Source: Henckelia pumila
Lineage: Eukaryota; Streptophyta; Magnoliopsida; Lamiales; Gesneriaceae
DNA: 64,000 bases
Assembly: GCF_033568475.1 (NCBI RefSeq)
Contig: NC_133123.1
Coordinates: 58,535,522-58,599,521, forward strand
Direction: 5' to 3'
This document shows positions 12,092 through 23,296 of the stretch, in pieces. Position 1 is the first letter of the stretch. Every line of letters begins with the position of its first letter. Made by a program: the position numbers and the translations under genes. The notes below the pieces were generated by a model. It was given only the letters and a program-made list of their open reading frames with translations. It searched no databases and was not told the origin of the DNA.

Positions 12092-12268
12092 TCTGCACCA
12101 CCACATATTTATTTACGTAAATCGCCATGCATAACTAAGTTGTTTCAAATTAATGCTAACTTAAATTCTAAAAAAAAAATTAAATCATGCTATAAACACT
12201 TAAAACTTACAGACCGGTAGCGTGGATTTCTGAGCTCGCATAGCAGTAATGACCCCTCCAAGGACCGT

Positions 12269-12280
12269 GCTCTGATACCA
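12269..12280 (-). promoter_or_regulatory. primer binding site of gypsy-1 (initiator tRNA-Met)
   Basis: On the minus strand TGGTATCAGAGC lies two bases inside the 5' LTR end. It is complementary to the 3' end of plant initiator methionine tRNA. Confidence 0.9.
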
Positions 12281-12282
12281 AC

Positions 12283-15177
12283 TGAAACGACCCTAACTCT
12301 ATAATTAATAAATAAATATGCGGAAATTTTTTTTTTTTTTTATATACTTACTAAATAAAATATGTACATATATGCCCATACATATATGCACATAATAAAA
12401 AGATTTAAAATAAATAAATAAATAAATAAACAATTAAATACTAAAATAAAAATGCATTCTTTAAAATAAAATAAACATCTGAGTCAAACATTTAATTAAA
12501 AATACTGCACAAATAAAATGATTAAAATTTGCATGCACTGACAATATTCAATAAAATATTCAAAACTCACAACTACTGAAAAATAATATAAAATATGTAA
12601 CATGCTGACATAAATAAAACATGCATGTGACTCAGAACATCTATCACGGTCACGGGGTCACTGCATGTCCACTCATACATCCTCGCCTCCGGTGGGTACA
12701 ACATCATCCTCAACGTACTCACCTGCACCATACCAGTGTAGTGAGCCTAGAGGCCCAACATGCTAACATAACAAGAGTTTAAAATAATTTAAAACAATTA
12801 AATACTAATACATACATATACATGAATGAGCATGCTTAAAAATTTCATAACATAACTTAACTTAAATAAACTTAAATAACATAATACATAACATTGTTGA
12901 GCAATTAATTTTCTAACATCGCATGGTTGTATCCGTAGTGTAACCTTAAATCATACATTAAATACTGATCAGCGTAGAAACCAACGTACGTGGCGGTGAC
13001 GAATCACCTCTTAAATTGGCAGTAAACTGCCCTTCAATAGGTCACATATGGGGACGAATCCCCCTTAAATTGTCACACTACTTCAACTTCCAACATAAAA
13101 TATTTTATTATTGCTCAACCTTAAACATTCAATTATGCATAAAATTATTTCATGGATGCATCTACTTAAATAAAATGTGTGTCCTTCATATATATTTAAT
13201 TTAATTTCTTACTAACATATAAATATTAAAATAACTTCAATGCATAAAAATAATTAAATATATAATCAGGACACATGAAATTTTCTCATGGATTGTACTG
13301 GACTGCTGGCCCTAACTCTCAAGCCCAATTACTTAAATCTGGCCCATTAACACTTAGACTGGCCCAATAACATACTTTAGCCCAATAAAAATTATTCTAA
13401 GCCCAATTAAATAATTAAAGCCCATTAAAACATCCTAGGCCCAAAATAACTTAATCTGGCCCAATGGGCCCGAAAGCCCAAAGACTGGCCCAATAACTTT
13501 TATGGGCTCAAAAGCCCATAAAATTAATGGACTAACTTAATTAAAATTTTAAAAGCCCAAATAAATTAAACTCAACCCAAAATAATTAAATGGAGCCCAA
13601 ATAAATTTTGAGATTTAATTAGGCCCATTAAACACTTAATTAAACTTAAAACTTAAAAATAAAAATACCCGAGCCCGACTAACTTGACCCGGACCCGGAC
13701 CAACTAACATAACCCATGACTTACTGCCCCGACCTGGATCCACAGACCCGACCCGGATCCACTCTCCAAAACCCCAAACCCGTAGCCCCTCCTTCCCTCC
13801 CCCTTCTCTTCTCGGCTGCACGGGCAGCAGGCTTTGTGGCCTGTTGCCGGCTGGCTCCGGTCACTCCCTGGCCGGAGAAACAACCCCACTAGCTAGCCCA
13901 CCTCTAGACCTTTCCAACAAGCTAAGAACCAGCCCAAACGGTGGTCCGAGGAAGGAGAACGAAGCCTTACAACTTGCTGTATTTTCCAGCTCGCGTCCAG
14001 CCTGCGCGGCTTCCGTAAATCTAATCGTTCTCCCTACTCCGGCCATATTTTTCAGTGAAACCACTTCTCAATCCTAGCCAACATCTAGGAGGTTCAAAAC
14101 CTTTAAACCTCACCCCAAACCGTGGCCTGAAGAGGGAGAACGAAGACTTCTACCACAGAACCCAAATCTGTGCGAATTGATGCACAGAAAAGAATAACTT
14201 TGTTTCAGACCACTCATGGCTCATACCACCCAAGTTATTCGACCCTAGGGACCTTAAGACAACCATAACCTTGCCCAGCAGCCATACACGAGCCATGCTT
14301 GAAGAAATTGTGAGATGAATGAGCAAACACATAAACAAGGTGCAAACAATAAAGCCAAAACATTTTTTGAAAAATAATAAGAAGTTTCGATGCATACACT
14401 TCACCTACATAATACATACTGATATGGTGCTTAAAAAGAGAAGGAAAATCATGCCTTTCACCGATGAATTCAAAGAAAAACGGGCGTGAGACGACTCCGG
14501 GACGACGGGACGACGACGACTTGCCTTGGACCTTCAAAAACGTGTCTATGGTGTTCTTCCTTAGGGTTGCTCGATGAAGAAGATGAATGAAAAGGGAGGG
14601 AGGCGGCTAAGAGGTGAGGGATCGGTTAAGGGTTTGGGATAGATTAAGTTTTGATTTTTTTTTTTTTTTGTGTTAATTAAAAATATAGGTTAATTAAATA
14701 TAGATAAAAGGTTTTAAATATAAAATATACAACTTAAACTCCTAATTAAAAGTTAAAATCTGATAACTAAATTTAAAATCTCGAAATTACAATTTAAGGG
14801 AATTTTAAAAATACTAAAAAGTCAATATTTTGGCTAATTTTGAATAAAATGGACTCCTAAAATTATATAAAATTAAATATTTAAAATTTTGAGATAATAA
14901 AACTCAAAATAATATTTTAGGGCTCTAAAAAGACTCATAAAATAATTTGGGTGGAAAGTTGTCATCTCGTCCGTCCACGGTCCCGTCTACGCGATCAAAT
15001 AATTAAAATACTAAAAATCATAAAAAAATTACTAATTATGGGTTAAATGCTTAAAAATAAATTAAATCATGCACAAATAATTCACATAATTATTTAACCC
15101 ATAAATCTAAAATTTAAATAATTAAATATCCTAATTATGCATGCGGATTTACGTATTTAAAAATACCGGGTGTTACA
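12283..15177 (-). repeat. gypsy-1 5' LTR (2895 bp, complete)
   Basis: Plus-strand ends are TGAAACGACC and GGTGTTACA, giving TG...CA termini. A TATATATTTA box on the minus strand (near 13255-13265) follows a dense RGCCCA array (13323-13625), which I read as the U3 promoter region. Runs of TTTAAT-type AT-rich sequence fill the rest. Reading frames inside it recur in the other LTR copy and are not genes. Confidence 0.93.
13323..13625 (-). promoter_or_regulatory. dense TGGGCC/T motif array in LTR U3
   Basis: About fourteen RGCCCA words on the plus strand (TGGGCY on the minus strand) fall within roughly 300 bp, just upstream of a minus-strand TATA-like box. The same array is present at 5580-5885 in the other LTR. 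TGGGCC/T is the plant site II element bound by TCP factors in promoters active in dividing cells. A role here is inferred. Confidence 0.5.
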
Positions 15178-15312
15178 CAAAATGTACCATCTTGATTGCC
15201 ATGCTTTCCAACTTGATTTCCATGGATCTCAAATCCGTCTAAGCTCACTGGAAAATTACGGAGTAATTCTTGGAACAATATGAATCTTTGAGCGCCGCTG
15301 AGATTCATATCA
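15178..15312 (-). repeat. element X, left LTR remnant
   Basis: Matches the last 135 bp of the middle LTR (18573-18706) and ends GATTCATATCA. The rest is left of the nested gypsy-1 and copia elements, outside the window. It is followed by a minus-strand purine tract (AAGGAGAGTC). Confidence 0.8.
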
Positions 15313-15733
15313 GACTCTCCTTATTCAAAAATATGTGTCCTAAAACTTGCTCATTACCTACACCAAACAACAAGAAATTAGTAAAACCAAAATTTTTATC
15401 AACATCTTACTTAACTTGTAATTTCTCTTGGCAAGCTTTGTGATCCAACAGATCTTCATCAATTTTGATACCTTGCATACTCATAACATGATCAAAAACC
15501 ACAAAATTTTTCATACCCAAATTAAACAACTTAACACTGTAAGCATGCAAAAACATTATTAGCATTTCATTAGGTACGACAAAAATCAAATTCATCCCCT
15601 ACTTAGACCTAGTTAACCCCAAAACAAAATTCATAGATATACAAAACCATTGTATTCTAGGAATAAAAAGTTATTCACATTTAACATGTCTCTCACAAAT
15701 CCACTCAACACCTCTCCTCATGTGTATCCACAA

Positions 15734-15952
15734 CTAATATCTATGCAAAATAGTCATTGCTTCAGATTTTCTGATGTAACATAACAAACACATACCTTGT
15801 GTTCCCTCAACACATAACTCACTCGATGATGAAAATATAAAGAAAAATTTATTTTTCTTAAACAAGTACTCATTGCTCAAATGAAATTTATCATTATGAT
15901 CACTCAAACAAAACTCAAACACAGCCATAAATTCACCATCTAATGCATACAC
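15734..15952 (-). pseudogene. element X-A integrase N-terminal remnant
   Basis: About 70 codons resembling the stretch between RNase H and the integrase zinc finger of Ty3/gypsy polyproteins (DHNDKFHLSNEYLFKKNK followed by a degraded CVEGTQG block where family members have a REAHGGGL-like motif). It is cut by a stop before the zinc finger is complete. The copy in region B (19067-19348) extends further. Not functional. Confidence 0.5.
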
Positions 15953-16488
15953 TTCCTTAGCATTCTCTACCCATAAAAAACTTTAATCCCAACATGATTA
16001 ACACAAATTTTAAATGTTCAACATGCTCAATAAAAAAAAATTCATATACCAAGATATAATCAAAAATATATCACAACAAATTTACCAATTTGTGCATGCA
16101 AAACACGACTCATCAATCTCATAAAAGCACTAGACACATTACTAACCACTCAAGAAGGTAAGACTTTTCTCCTACACCACTCATGTACCATGAAAACACA
16201 TCAACATAACTCCAATCACTAAATTTCTAAACAAGTTAAGATTCAAACAACTTAATATAAAGATTTGAATTTAAAACATATCTAATAGATAGCACATTCT
16301 CAAATCTTTCATCAAAGTAATTAAATCCCAACAAATTAGAAATAATATCATACCTTTGAAAGTTGATATTGTATTTGTACTAGATATTTGAAACTAAATC
16401 ATACCTCACAAAAAGAACCTTCCATTCCCTAACCTCACCTTGTCTGTGACCAACTTTACATTGATCAATCATACTTACTCTCTTAGCA

Positions 16489-16749
16489 TTAAATCTCCTT
16501 TTCTTTCTCATTAAAACATCTCCTATAACTTGCAAAGAAGAAATAACAAAGCCTAGGGATTGAACCGGCTATATCATCACAATGAGATAAAACCTCTTTG
16601 TACAAAAGTAATTTAAGGATTTTATTCAATTGCACAAATTTTTCAACCTCACTATTTTGGACCATAACTTTCTTTTTCTTGGTCTCCTTCCAGTCATTTT
16701 CTTTCCTCACTTTTTTTTCTCTCCAAATCCATCTCACTCTTTTGTACAC
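16489..16749 (-). pseudogene. element X-A protease/RT linker remnant
   Basis: Lysine-rich stretch followed by LLYKEVLSHCDDIAGSIP, which resembles the linker before the SLPSVVVSLLQ block of plant Ty3/gypsy pol. The frame then degenerates. The same remnant is better preserved at 19626-20177. Inferred from pattern only. Confidence 0.45.
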
Positions 16750-17099
16750 TCATTTTTTCGGCCTCCATATTTTCAATTTTTTTTTCTTTTTCCATTACCA
16801 TCTCACTTTTTTTATCACTATTTCTTTCGGCTATATCACCAATTTTTCAAATTCCAGTTGATTCCCTAGAAATTATTTTGGAACTAATGGAAAAAAACAA
16901 TACATGATACATCCAATAAGTCATTAATAGATTCACTAGTAACACCAACACTACTATCAACCACAATATGCACAATAGAAGATTTTTCATCAAACAATGA
17001 TACACCTTCCACCACACATCTTTCAACACTCACATCATCAATCGTCCATCTCATGCTTATTTTCACTCTTAATCCCATTACTACTACGCTCCTCCAACT

Positions 17100-17227
17100 T
17101 ACTCATCCTCTCATGTAGTGGTTCCAACTCCGACCTCATCACTAGTCATGTGTCCTACCAACGCCTCCATTTGAGCTTTGGAAATTTCTTGGCTCGAATT
17201 TTCTCCTATTTCTTTATTAGGATTCAT
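17100..17227 (-). pseudogene. element X-A gag start remnant
   Basis: Minus-strand ATG at 17227 opens MNPNKEIGENSSQE followed by KAQMEALVGHMT, then frame loss. Region B has the same start at 20656 but a stop as its sixth codon. The position just inside the primer binding site fits a gag start. Confidence 0.4.
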
Positions 17228-17779
17228 TGTACCTAAAAGGAAATGTTAGTAATAAAATATCCTCACCCAAGTTCTCACAAGTTACTCCAAACGAATCACT
17301 CAAACACTCTAATTTTTCACTCAAATATTTGGTAGGTTTTGCTTTGTGGAGTAAAGATCAAACCTTCAAGTTAAAAACTTGTAGACACCAAAAAATTGAA
17401 TTCAAGAAATATCGAACAAAAACAAGTGAAAAAATTACTTATGGGTTATTCAAATAAAATTGCACCCAAGGATGAACTAAGACACGAGACTGGAATTTTG
17501 TCACAAGTTAATTTGCTTCTCTACTTTTTTTAAAAAAGCAAATTTCGGTCCCTTTTTTTTGACCAAAAATATTTAATTTTTTTTTAAATAACTTGTAGCA
17601 CAAGACACGAAACTTGGAAAACAAGATAGAAACAACGAAAACTTATCGAAGAATATATTTACATGAAGAACGAAGAACGAAGATGAAGAACGAAGATGAA
17701 GAACGAGAAACATATAAGGACAAAGATTGTTCAAACGATTACTTACTTGTCTCAAAGAACTTTGTTCTCTGATATCAAA

Positions 17780-18706
17780 TGATATGAATCTGGTTGAGTA
17801 ATAAAAATCAAACACGATAATAACCCAAATTGTTCCCTCAGATCAATTAAACAAAAGACTCAATTGAAGTTTTCGATCTTTTTGAAACAAATAAAATTCA
17901 CACATAAATAACAAAAGATAAATTTTTAATTTTCATCTTTAATCGATAAGAGATTAACAACGAAACGGAACAATTGAATTAATGGAGACCTTCAGATAAC
18001 ATGTATTTAACAATCTTCAATGAAGAACAATTGACAAACGCCACAAAGTTTGATAACTTTGATAAGTTTGATTTAAACAAAGCCAAAGCTTCAATAAAAT
18101 TCTTGAGAGAATTTTAGACTGATAAAAATCAATAATGAAAATATTTTTGTATATTATTCAATAATAATGTATAAGTCTATTTATAATACATCCCAAAAAG
18201 TTATAAAATAAAGCAAAAGATATCAAAAGATATCAACGAAAAAGTTTCCTAATAAACTAAATAACTCCAAAATAATCAAATTATTAAAACAAGATTAAAT
18301 TCCCGCACACACACACACACTCACACGCCGAAGTGTGTGTATTCTTGTCTCGCGTTGGAGCACGAAAAACCCACGCTGGAGCGGCCAACTTTCTGTCCAG
18401 AAAGTGTCAAGTCATAGCATTCGCGCTAAGGCGCGAAAAATACGCCCTGGAGCGGATGATTCCTCCGTTGGGGCGCGAGCTTATTTCTCCAAATTCTTTC
18501 TCGAACATTTCCTTTGCTTTTCCAAGGCTTACATGCACTTTAGTAACAATAAAACTCCCTCCAAAACGAACTCCAAATGTACCATCTTGATTGTCATTCT
18601 TTCCAACTTGATTGCTATGGATCCCAAATTCCTCTAAGCTCGCTAGAAAATTACGGAGTAATTCTTGGAACAATATGAATCTTCGAGCGCCGCTAAGATT
18701 CAATCA
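17780..18706 (-). repeat. element X, middle LTR (927 bp)
   Basis: Starts TGATATGAATC and ends with a slightly degraded GATTCAATCA. On the minus strand it has a TATAAATAG box near 18178-18186, downstream of a cluster of GC-rich imperfect palindromes (GCGCGAAAAA, CGCTGGAGCG, GGGGCGCGAGC, 18345-18485). A CA repeat lies at 18305-18325. It is shared by internal regions A and B, which is the hallmark of a tandem array. Confidence 0.78.
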
Positions 18707-19066
18707 GACTCCCCTTATTCAAAAATATTTGTCCTCAAATCTTGCTCATTACGTACACTAAACAACAAGAAATTAGTAAAACCAAAATTTTTATCAACAT
18801 TATACTTACCTTGTATTTTCTCTTGGCAAGCTTTGTGATCCAACAGCTTCTCATCAATTTTGATACCTTGCAAACTCATAACATGATCAAAAACCACAAA
18901 AATCTTCATACCCAAATTTAACAACTTAACACCATAAGCATGCAAAAACATTATTAACATTTCATTAGGTACAAAAAAAAATCAAATTTCTCCCCTTCTT
19001 AGACCTAGTTAACCCCAACACAAAATTCATAGATATGCAAAACCATTGTGTTCTAGGAATAAAAAG

Positions 19067-19348
19067 TTATTTACATTTAACATGTCTCTCACAAATCCAC
19101 TCAACACCTCTCCTCATGTGTATCCACAACAAATATCTATGCAAAATAGTAATTGATACGGATTTTCTCATGTAACATAACAAACACATACCATGTGTTC
19201 CCTCAACACATAACTCACTCGATGATGAACATATAAAGAAAAATTTATTTTCCTTAAACAAGTACTCATTACTCAAATAAAATTTATCATTATGATCACT
19301 CAAACAAAACTCAAATATATCAATAAATTCACCATTTAATGCATCCAC
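19067..19348 (-). pseudogene. element X-B integrase zinc-finger remnant
   Basis: Fragment of about 93 codons. It includes LFKENKFFFICSSSSEL, a THG block, then HRYLLWIHMRRGVEWICER and HVKCK, matching the spacing of the HHCC zinc finger of gypsy integrases (compare the WPHMKRDVERICERC type). Several conserved residues are lost. It supports a Ty3/gypsy origin of element X. Confidence 0.55.
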
Positions 19349-19625
19349 TTCCTGAGCATTCTCTACCCATAAAAAAACTTTAAGTCCAACATGATTAACA
19401 CAAATCTTAAATGTTCAACATGATCAATAATTTTGTTTCATAAACCAAGATATAATCAAAGTATATCACAAAAAATTTACCAATTTTTGCATGAAAAACA
19501 CGACTCGTCAATCTCATGAAAGCACTAGGAACATTAGCTAATCAAAAAGTCATTACTAACCACTCGAGAAGGTAAAACTTTTTGCCTACATCACTCATGT
19601 ACCATGAACACACATCAACATAAGT

Positions 19626-20177
19626 TCAATCACTCAATTTCTGAACAAGACAAGATTCAGACAACTTAATATAAAGATTTGAATTTAAAACATATCTCAT
19701 AGATAGCACATTTTCAAATCTTTCATCAAAGGAATTAAACAAATTATAAATAAAATCATACCTTTGAAAGTTGACATTGTATTTGTACTTGAGATTTGAA
19801 ACTAAATCATACCTCACAAAAAGAACAACATTCCAATCCCTAACCTCACTTTGTGTGTGACCAACTTTAAATTGATTAATCATGCTTACTCTTTTAGCAT
19901 TTAATCTCATTTTCTTTCTCATCAAAACATTTCTTATAACCTGCAAAGAAGAAATAACAAAACTCGGGATTGAACTGGCTATATTATCACAATGAGATAA
20001 AACCTCTTTGTACAAAAGTATTTTAAGAATTTTATTCAATTGCACAAATTTTTCAACCTCACTATTTTGGACCATAACTTTATTTTTCTTGGTCTTTTTC
20101 CACTGATTTTCTTTCCTCATTTTTTTTCTCTCCAAGGCCATCTTACTCTTTTGTACACTTTTTTTTTCGGCCTCCAT
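19626..20177 (-). pseudogene. element X-B protease/RT linker remnant
   Basis: Frame of about 183 codons starting with a lysine-rich segment, then LLYKEVLSHCDNIASSIPS followed by a degraded SSLQ block. After this the translation no longer resembles a reverse transcriptase, so the long frame is mostly accidental. The start of the RT domain is missing at the same place in both X copies. Confidence 0.45.
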
Positions 20178-20469
20178 ATTTTCTTTTTATTTTTATTTTT
20201 TCTCTTTTTCTTTTTTCATGACCATCTCACTTTTTTTATCACTTTTTATTTCGGTCATATCACTCAATTTTTCAAATTCCAATTGATTCCCTAAAAATTA
20301 TTTTGGAATTAATGGAAAAGAAACAATACATGATACATCCAATAAGTCATTAATAGATTCACTAGTAACACCAACACCTTTATCAACCACAACATGTATA
20401 ATAGAAGTTTTTTTTATCAAACAATGATACACCTTCTACCACACATCGTTCAACACTCACATCATCAAT

Positions 20470-20656
20470 CGTCCATCACATGCTTATTTTTACTCTTACT
20501 CGCACTACTACTACTCTCCTCCAACTTACTCATTCTCTCATGTAGTGGTTCCAACTCCGACCTCATCATCCTAGTCATGTGTCCCACCAACACCTCCATT
20601 TGAGCATTGAAAATTCCTTGGCTCAAATTTTCCCCTACTTATTTATTAGGATTCAT
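20470..20656 (-). pseudogene. element X-B gag start remnant
   Basis: ATG at 20656 (MNPNK, then a stop codon). Further in-frame sequence reads AQMEVLVGHMTRMMRSELEP and HERMSKLEESSSSASKSKNK, a coiled-coil-like, serine-rich gag start. It ends at a stop after MDD near 20472. Confidence 0.42.
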
Positions 20657-21182
20657 TGTACCTACAAGAAAATGTTAGTAATAAAATCTACTCACCCAAG
20701 TTCTCACAAGTCATTCCAAACGAATCACTCAAACACTCTAATTTTTCACTCAAATATTTGGTAGGCTTTTCTTTGTGGAGTAAAGGTCAAACCTTCAAGT
20801 TAAAAACTTGTAGACGCCGGAAAATTTAATTCACGAAATATCGAACAAACACAAGTGAAAAAAAGGACTTATGGGTATTAAAATAGAGTTGCACCCAAGG
20901 ATGTATTTTGACACGAGACTGAAATTTTTGCACAAGTTAATTTGCTTCTCTAATTTTTTTAAAAAAAAAGCAAATTTCGGTCCTTTTTTACCGAAAATAT
21001 TTTTTTTTAAATAACTTGTAGCACAAGACACGAAACTTGGAAAACATGATAGAAACAACAAAGACTTAACGAAGAATAGATTTAGATGAAGAACGAAGAT
21101 GAAAAATGAGAAACTGATAAGGACAAATATTGTTGAAACGATTACTTACTTGTCTTAAAGAACCTTGTTCTCTGATACCAAA

Positions 21183-21727
21183 TGATATGAATCTGGTTCA
21201 GTAATGAAAATCAAACATGATAATAACCCAAATCGTGCCCACAGATCAATTTAAAAAAATTCAATTGAAGTTTTGATCTTTTTGAAACAAGTAAAATTCA
21301 CACAGAAATAACAAAAGATAAATTTTGAATTTCCACCTTTAATCGATAAGCAATTAACAACAAAAATTACGGAACAATTGAATTCAAGGAGACCTTCAGA
21401 TAACTTGTATCTGAAAATCTTCAATGAAAAACAATTGACAAACGCCACAAAGTTTGATAACTTTGATAAGTTTGATTTAAACAAAGTCAAAGCTTCAAAA
21501 ATTCTTGAGAGAATTTTAGACTGATAAAAATCAATAATGAAAATCTTGTTGTATATTATTCAATAATAAATGTATAAGTCTATTTATAATACATCCCAAA
21601 AAGATATAAAATAGTTCAAAATATATCAAGGAAAAAGTTTCCTAATAAACTAAAACACTCCAAAATAATCAAATTATTAAAATAAGATTAAAAATTCCCG
21701 CACACACACTCACATGCCGGAGTGTGT
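21183..21727 (-). repeat. element X, right LTR, part 1
   Basis: Starts TGATATGAATC directly after the region B primer binding site and matches 17780-18340. It is cut at 21727 by gypsy-2. The last five bases TGTGT (21723-21727) are repeated at 29345-29349 as the gypsy-2 target duplication. Confidence 0.82.
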
Positions 21728-21849
21728 TGTAATAACCCATATTTCATTTTAAGATAATAATATGATAAACATGATTAAGGGTTGGTAATTAATCAATTTC
21801 GGAGTGTTATTGGACTTCGGAAGAGAATATGGGCTTTTGAATTTGGGCC

Positions 21850-22127
21850 GGATCGGAAGCTCTGAACCCAGATCGGAAGTTCCGATCCCAGCCACTTCGG
21901 AACCTGATCGGAAGCACAGAGATCGGAAGCTCCGATCCTGGAACGGAAGTTCCGATCTCCAGCAGCCAGCGATGCTCGATGACTAAGCCATGAATTTTGA
22001 CAAGTGTTGATCGAAGGCGAGATCGGAAGCTCCGATCGCCCGATCGGACGTTCCGATCCCGACGTGTCACACATGCATGCAGTGAGCTGGATCGGAAGCT
22101 CCGATCCTGAAATCGGAAGTTCCGATC
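21850..22127 (+). repeat. array of GATCGGAAGCTCCGATC palindromes in U3
   Basis: Eight full or partial copies of a 16-17 bp palindrome occur in about 280 bp, alternating between a GGAAGCTCC and a GGAAGTTCC (one GGACGTTCC) centre. They form four loose pairs. The array ends about 19 bp before the TATA box. The same array is in the 3' LTR (27999-28277). Each copy could form a hairpin or a dimeric protein-binding site; the function is unknown. Confidence 0.85.
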
Positions 22128-22145
22128 CTGGCCGGGAATTTTGCC

Positions 22146-22154
22146 TATAAATAG
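22146..22154 (+). promoter_or_regulatory. TATA box of gypsy-2 LTR promoter
   Basis: TATAAATAG directly follows the palindrome array and is followed by a pyrimidine-rich leader. The same box occurs in the 3' LTR near 28296. Confidence 0.65.
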
Positions 22155-23198
22155 GACTTCTCAGATTCATTTCTAAATACGAATTCCCGAGTTTCTTTCT
22201 TCAATTATATAGTGTGAGATATACACTTGAGGGCCCTATCGGTTATAATAGAGGTTCTGGAATAACCAAGGTGTGGTTATAGTCATCCAGGACTAGCGAC
22301 TCCAAAGGGCTAACTACGAACGAAGGTATGGTCCGGGAATCTGTTTAAGTTTTGGGAGTACTTATTAGCATAGTTAAGGCTTATAGAATTTATGTAGTGA
22401 TACGGTGAACTTTTGAATATAGGCTTGGAACCTAGGATCCTACTATACTTGAACTAGCCTAGAGGTATGTACACATTGACTGAGATTACCAGCGAGTATA
22501 CATGTTTATATGTTGCATTTATTTGGTATTATTATATGGCATGATATATGATTTACCGCTTTCTATATTCGTATGTCATGTGCATATACACGTTGAGCCT
22601 ATACCTTGTTATACCTGACTATAGAGCCGCTCAGCTCTATATTCGATAGTCTGTCACTGAGAGTACCGCGACGGCGGGGGCATTTATGTCTGTCTACTCT
22701 GGTGTACTAGACGAGTGTGGTTGCACCCAGAGGTTGATCCTGCGGTGGCAGCACTCATATGGCGCCGGTTCTGAGCATGTTTTTTCAGATGACCCTGTAC
22801 CAGTCATCATGTTGCATGCATTATATACATATGTTTACTCATGTCTATGTACTGGGCGTTAGCGCTCACGTCCTAGTTGTTATCTTGGACACCCTATTCC
22901 ATGGGGCAGGTCGCAGGATGGACGGAGTTGGTAGTTCAAGGCAGGACTAGGGAGCAGGAGCCTTAAGGATTTTACTATACAGCAGGATTCGATATAGCTG
23001 TATAATGTTTACTGTTTAAGGTTTCGATTTGGTTGTATCACTACAGATTTAAGCCTGGATTTTATTACTAAGCTGATATGTATTTTATGGTTTTGTTTCC
23101 GCATGTTTTACTCTGTTAAGTTATTTTGTTGTACTAAGTTTAATGCATGCTATTAGTTGCCAGTTAGTAGGTGATACCATGCAGGGTCACTACATTTT

Positions 23199-23210
23199 TG
23201 GTATCAGAGC
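23199..23210 (+). promoter_or_regulatory. primer binding site of gypsy-2 (initiator tRNA-Met)
   Basis: TGGTATCAGAGC lies four bases after the 5' LTR end and is complementary to the 3' end of initiator methionine tRNA. Confidence 0.92.
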
Positions 23211-23296
23211 ATGCTTAGATTTTGGGATTAGTACTTGGGATTTAGTCTAGTAATTCTTGCGCATTTGGAATTTTAATGTGCAATTCTTTTCAGGAT

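Larger units (their letters stand above)
5316..15177 (-). mobile_element. gypsy-1: Tekay/Del-like chromovirus
   Basis: Read on the minus strand the order is 5' LTR (15177-12283), primer binding site, gag, protease, reverse transcriptase, RNase H, integrase, chromodomain, polypurine tract, 3' LTR (7436-5316, with the rest left of the copia insertion). The C-terminal VQWLNHSEEEATWETE chromodomain-like motif points to the Tekay/Del chromoviruses. The two LTR copies differ at only about 15-20 positions by eye over about 2.12 kb, so this is a young insertion. It sits in the left LTR of element X: after 15177 the sequence matches the X LTR found at 18573. Its other target-duplication copy is outside the window. 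Confidence 0.93.
15313..17779 (-). mobile_element. element X internal region A
   Basis: Aligns along its whole length with region B (18707-21182), with scattered substitutions and small indels. No intact gene is present. Recognisable minus-strand remnants are a gag-like start near 17227, a protease/RT-linker fragment (16489-16749) and an integrase zinc-finger fragment (15734-15952). The primer-binding-like site at 17766-17779 reads TTTGATATCAGAGA on the minus strand, one base off the initiator tRNA-Met match kept in region B. Confidence 0.72.
18707..21182 (-). mobile_element. element X internal region B
   Basis: Second copy of the internal region, with the same truncated layout as region A. 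The primer binding site on the minus strand (21169-21182) reads TTTGGTATCAGAGA and matches initiator tRNA-Met except for the last base. No intact gene. Because the same large coding losses occur in both copies, they predate the tandem duplication. Confidence 0.72.
21728..23194 (+). repeat. gypsy-2 5' LTR (1467 bp)
   Basis: TG...CA ends with a palindrome array at 21850-22127, a TATA box at 22146-22154 and a pyrimidine-rich leader (TTTCTTTCTTC) just after it. The apparent serine/arginine-rich reading frames over 21793-22170 are translations of the palindromes and recur in the 3' LTR, so they are not genes. Confidence 0.95.

Noticed and set aside
16598..16869. Phenylalanine-rich plus-strand frames that look like membrane proteins (also 20040-20294)
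   Set aside because: They are antisense to the lysine-rich linker of element X and are produced by its poly-A-rich coding strand.
21850..22127. AGATCGGAAG words resemble the start of a common sequencing adapter
   Set aside because: They continue as CTCCGATC or TTCCGATC, not the adapter sequence, form palindromes, and are present in both LTRs of an element with a proper target duplication. They are genomic.
21793..22170. Minus-strand serine/proline/arginine-rich frame of 125 codons, repeated at 27942-28319
   Set aside because: It is a translation of the palindrome array and occurs in both LTRs at the same place. No family features.
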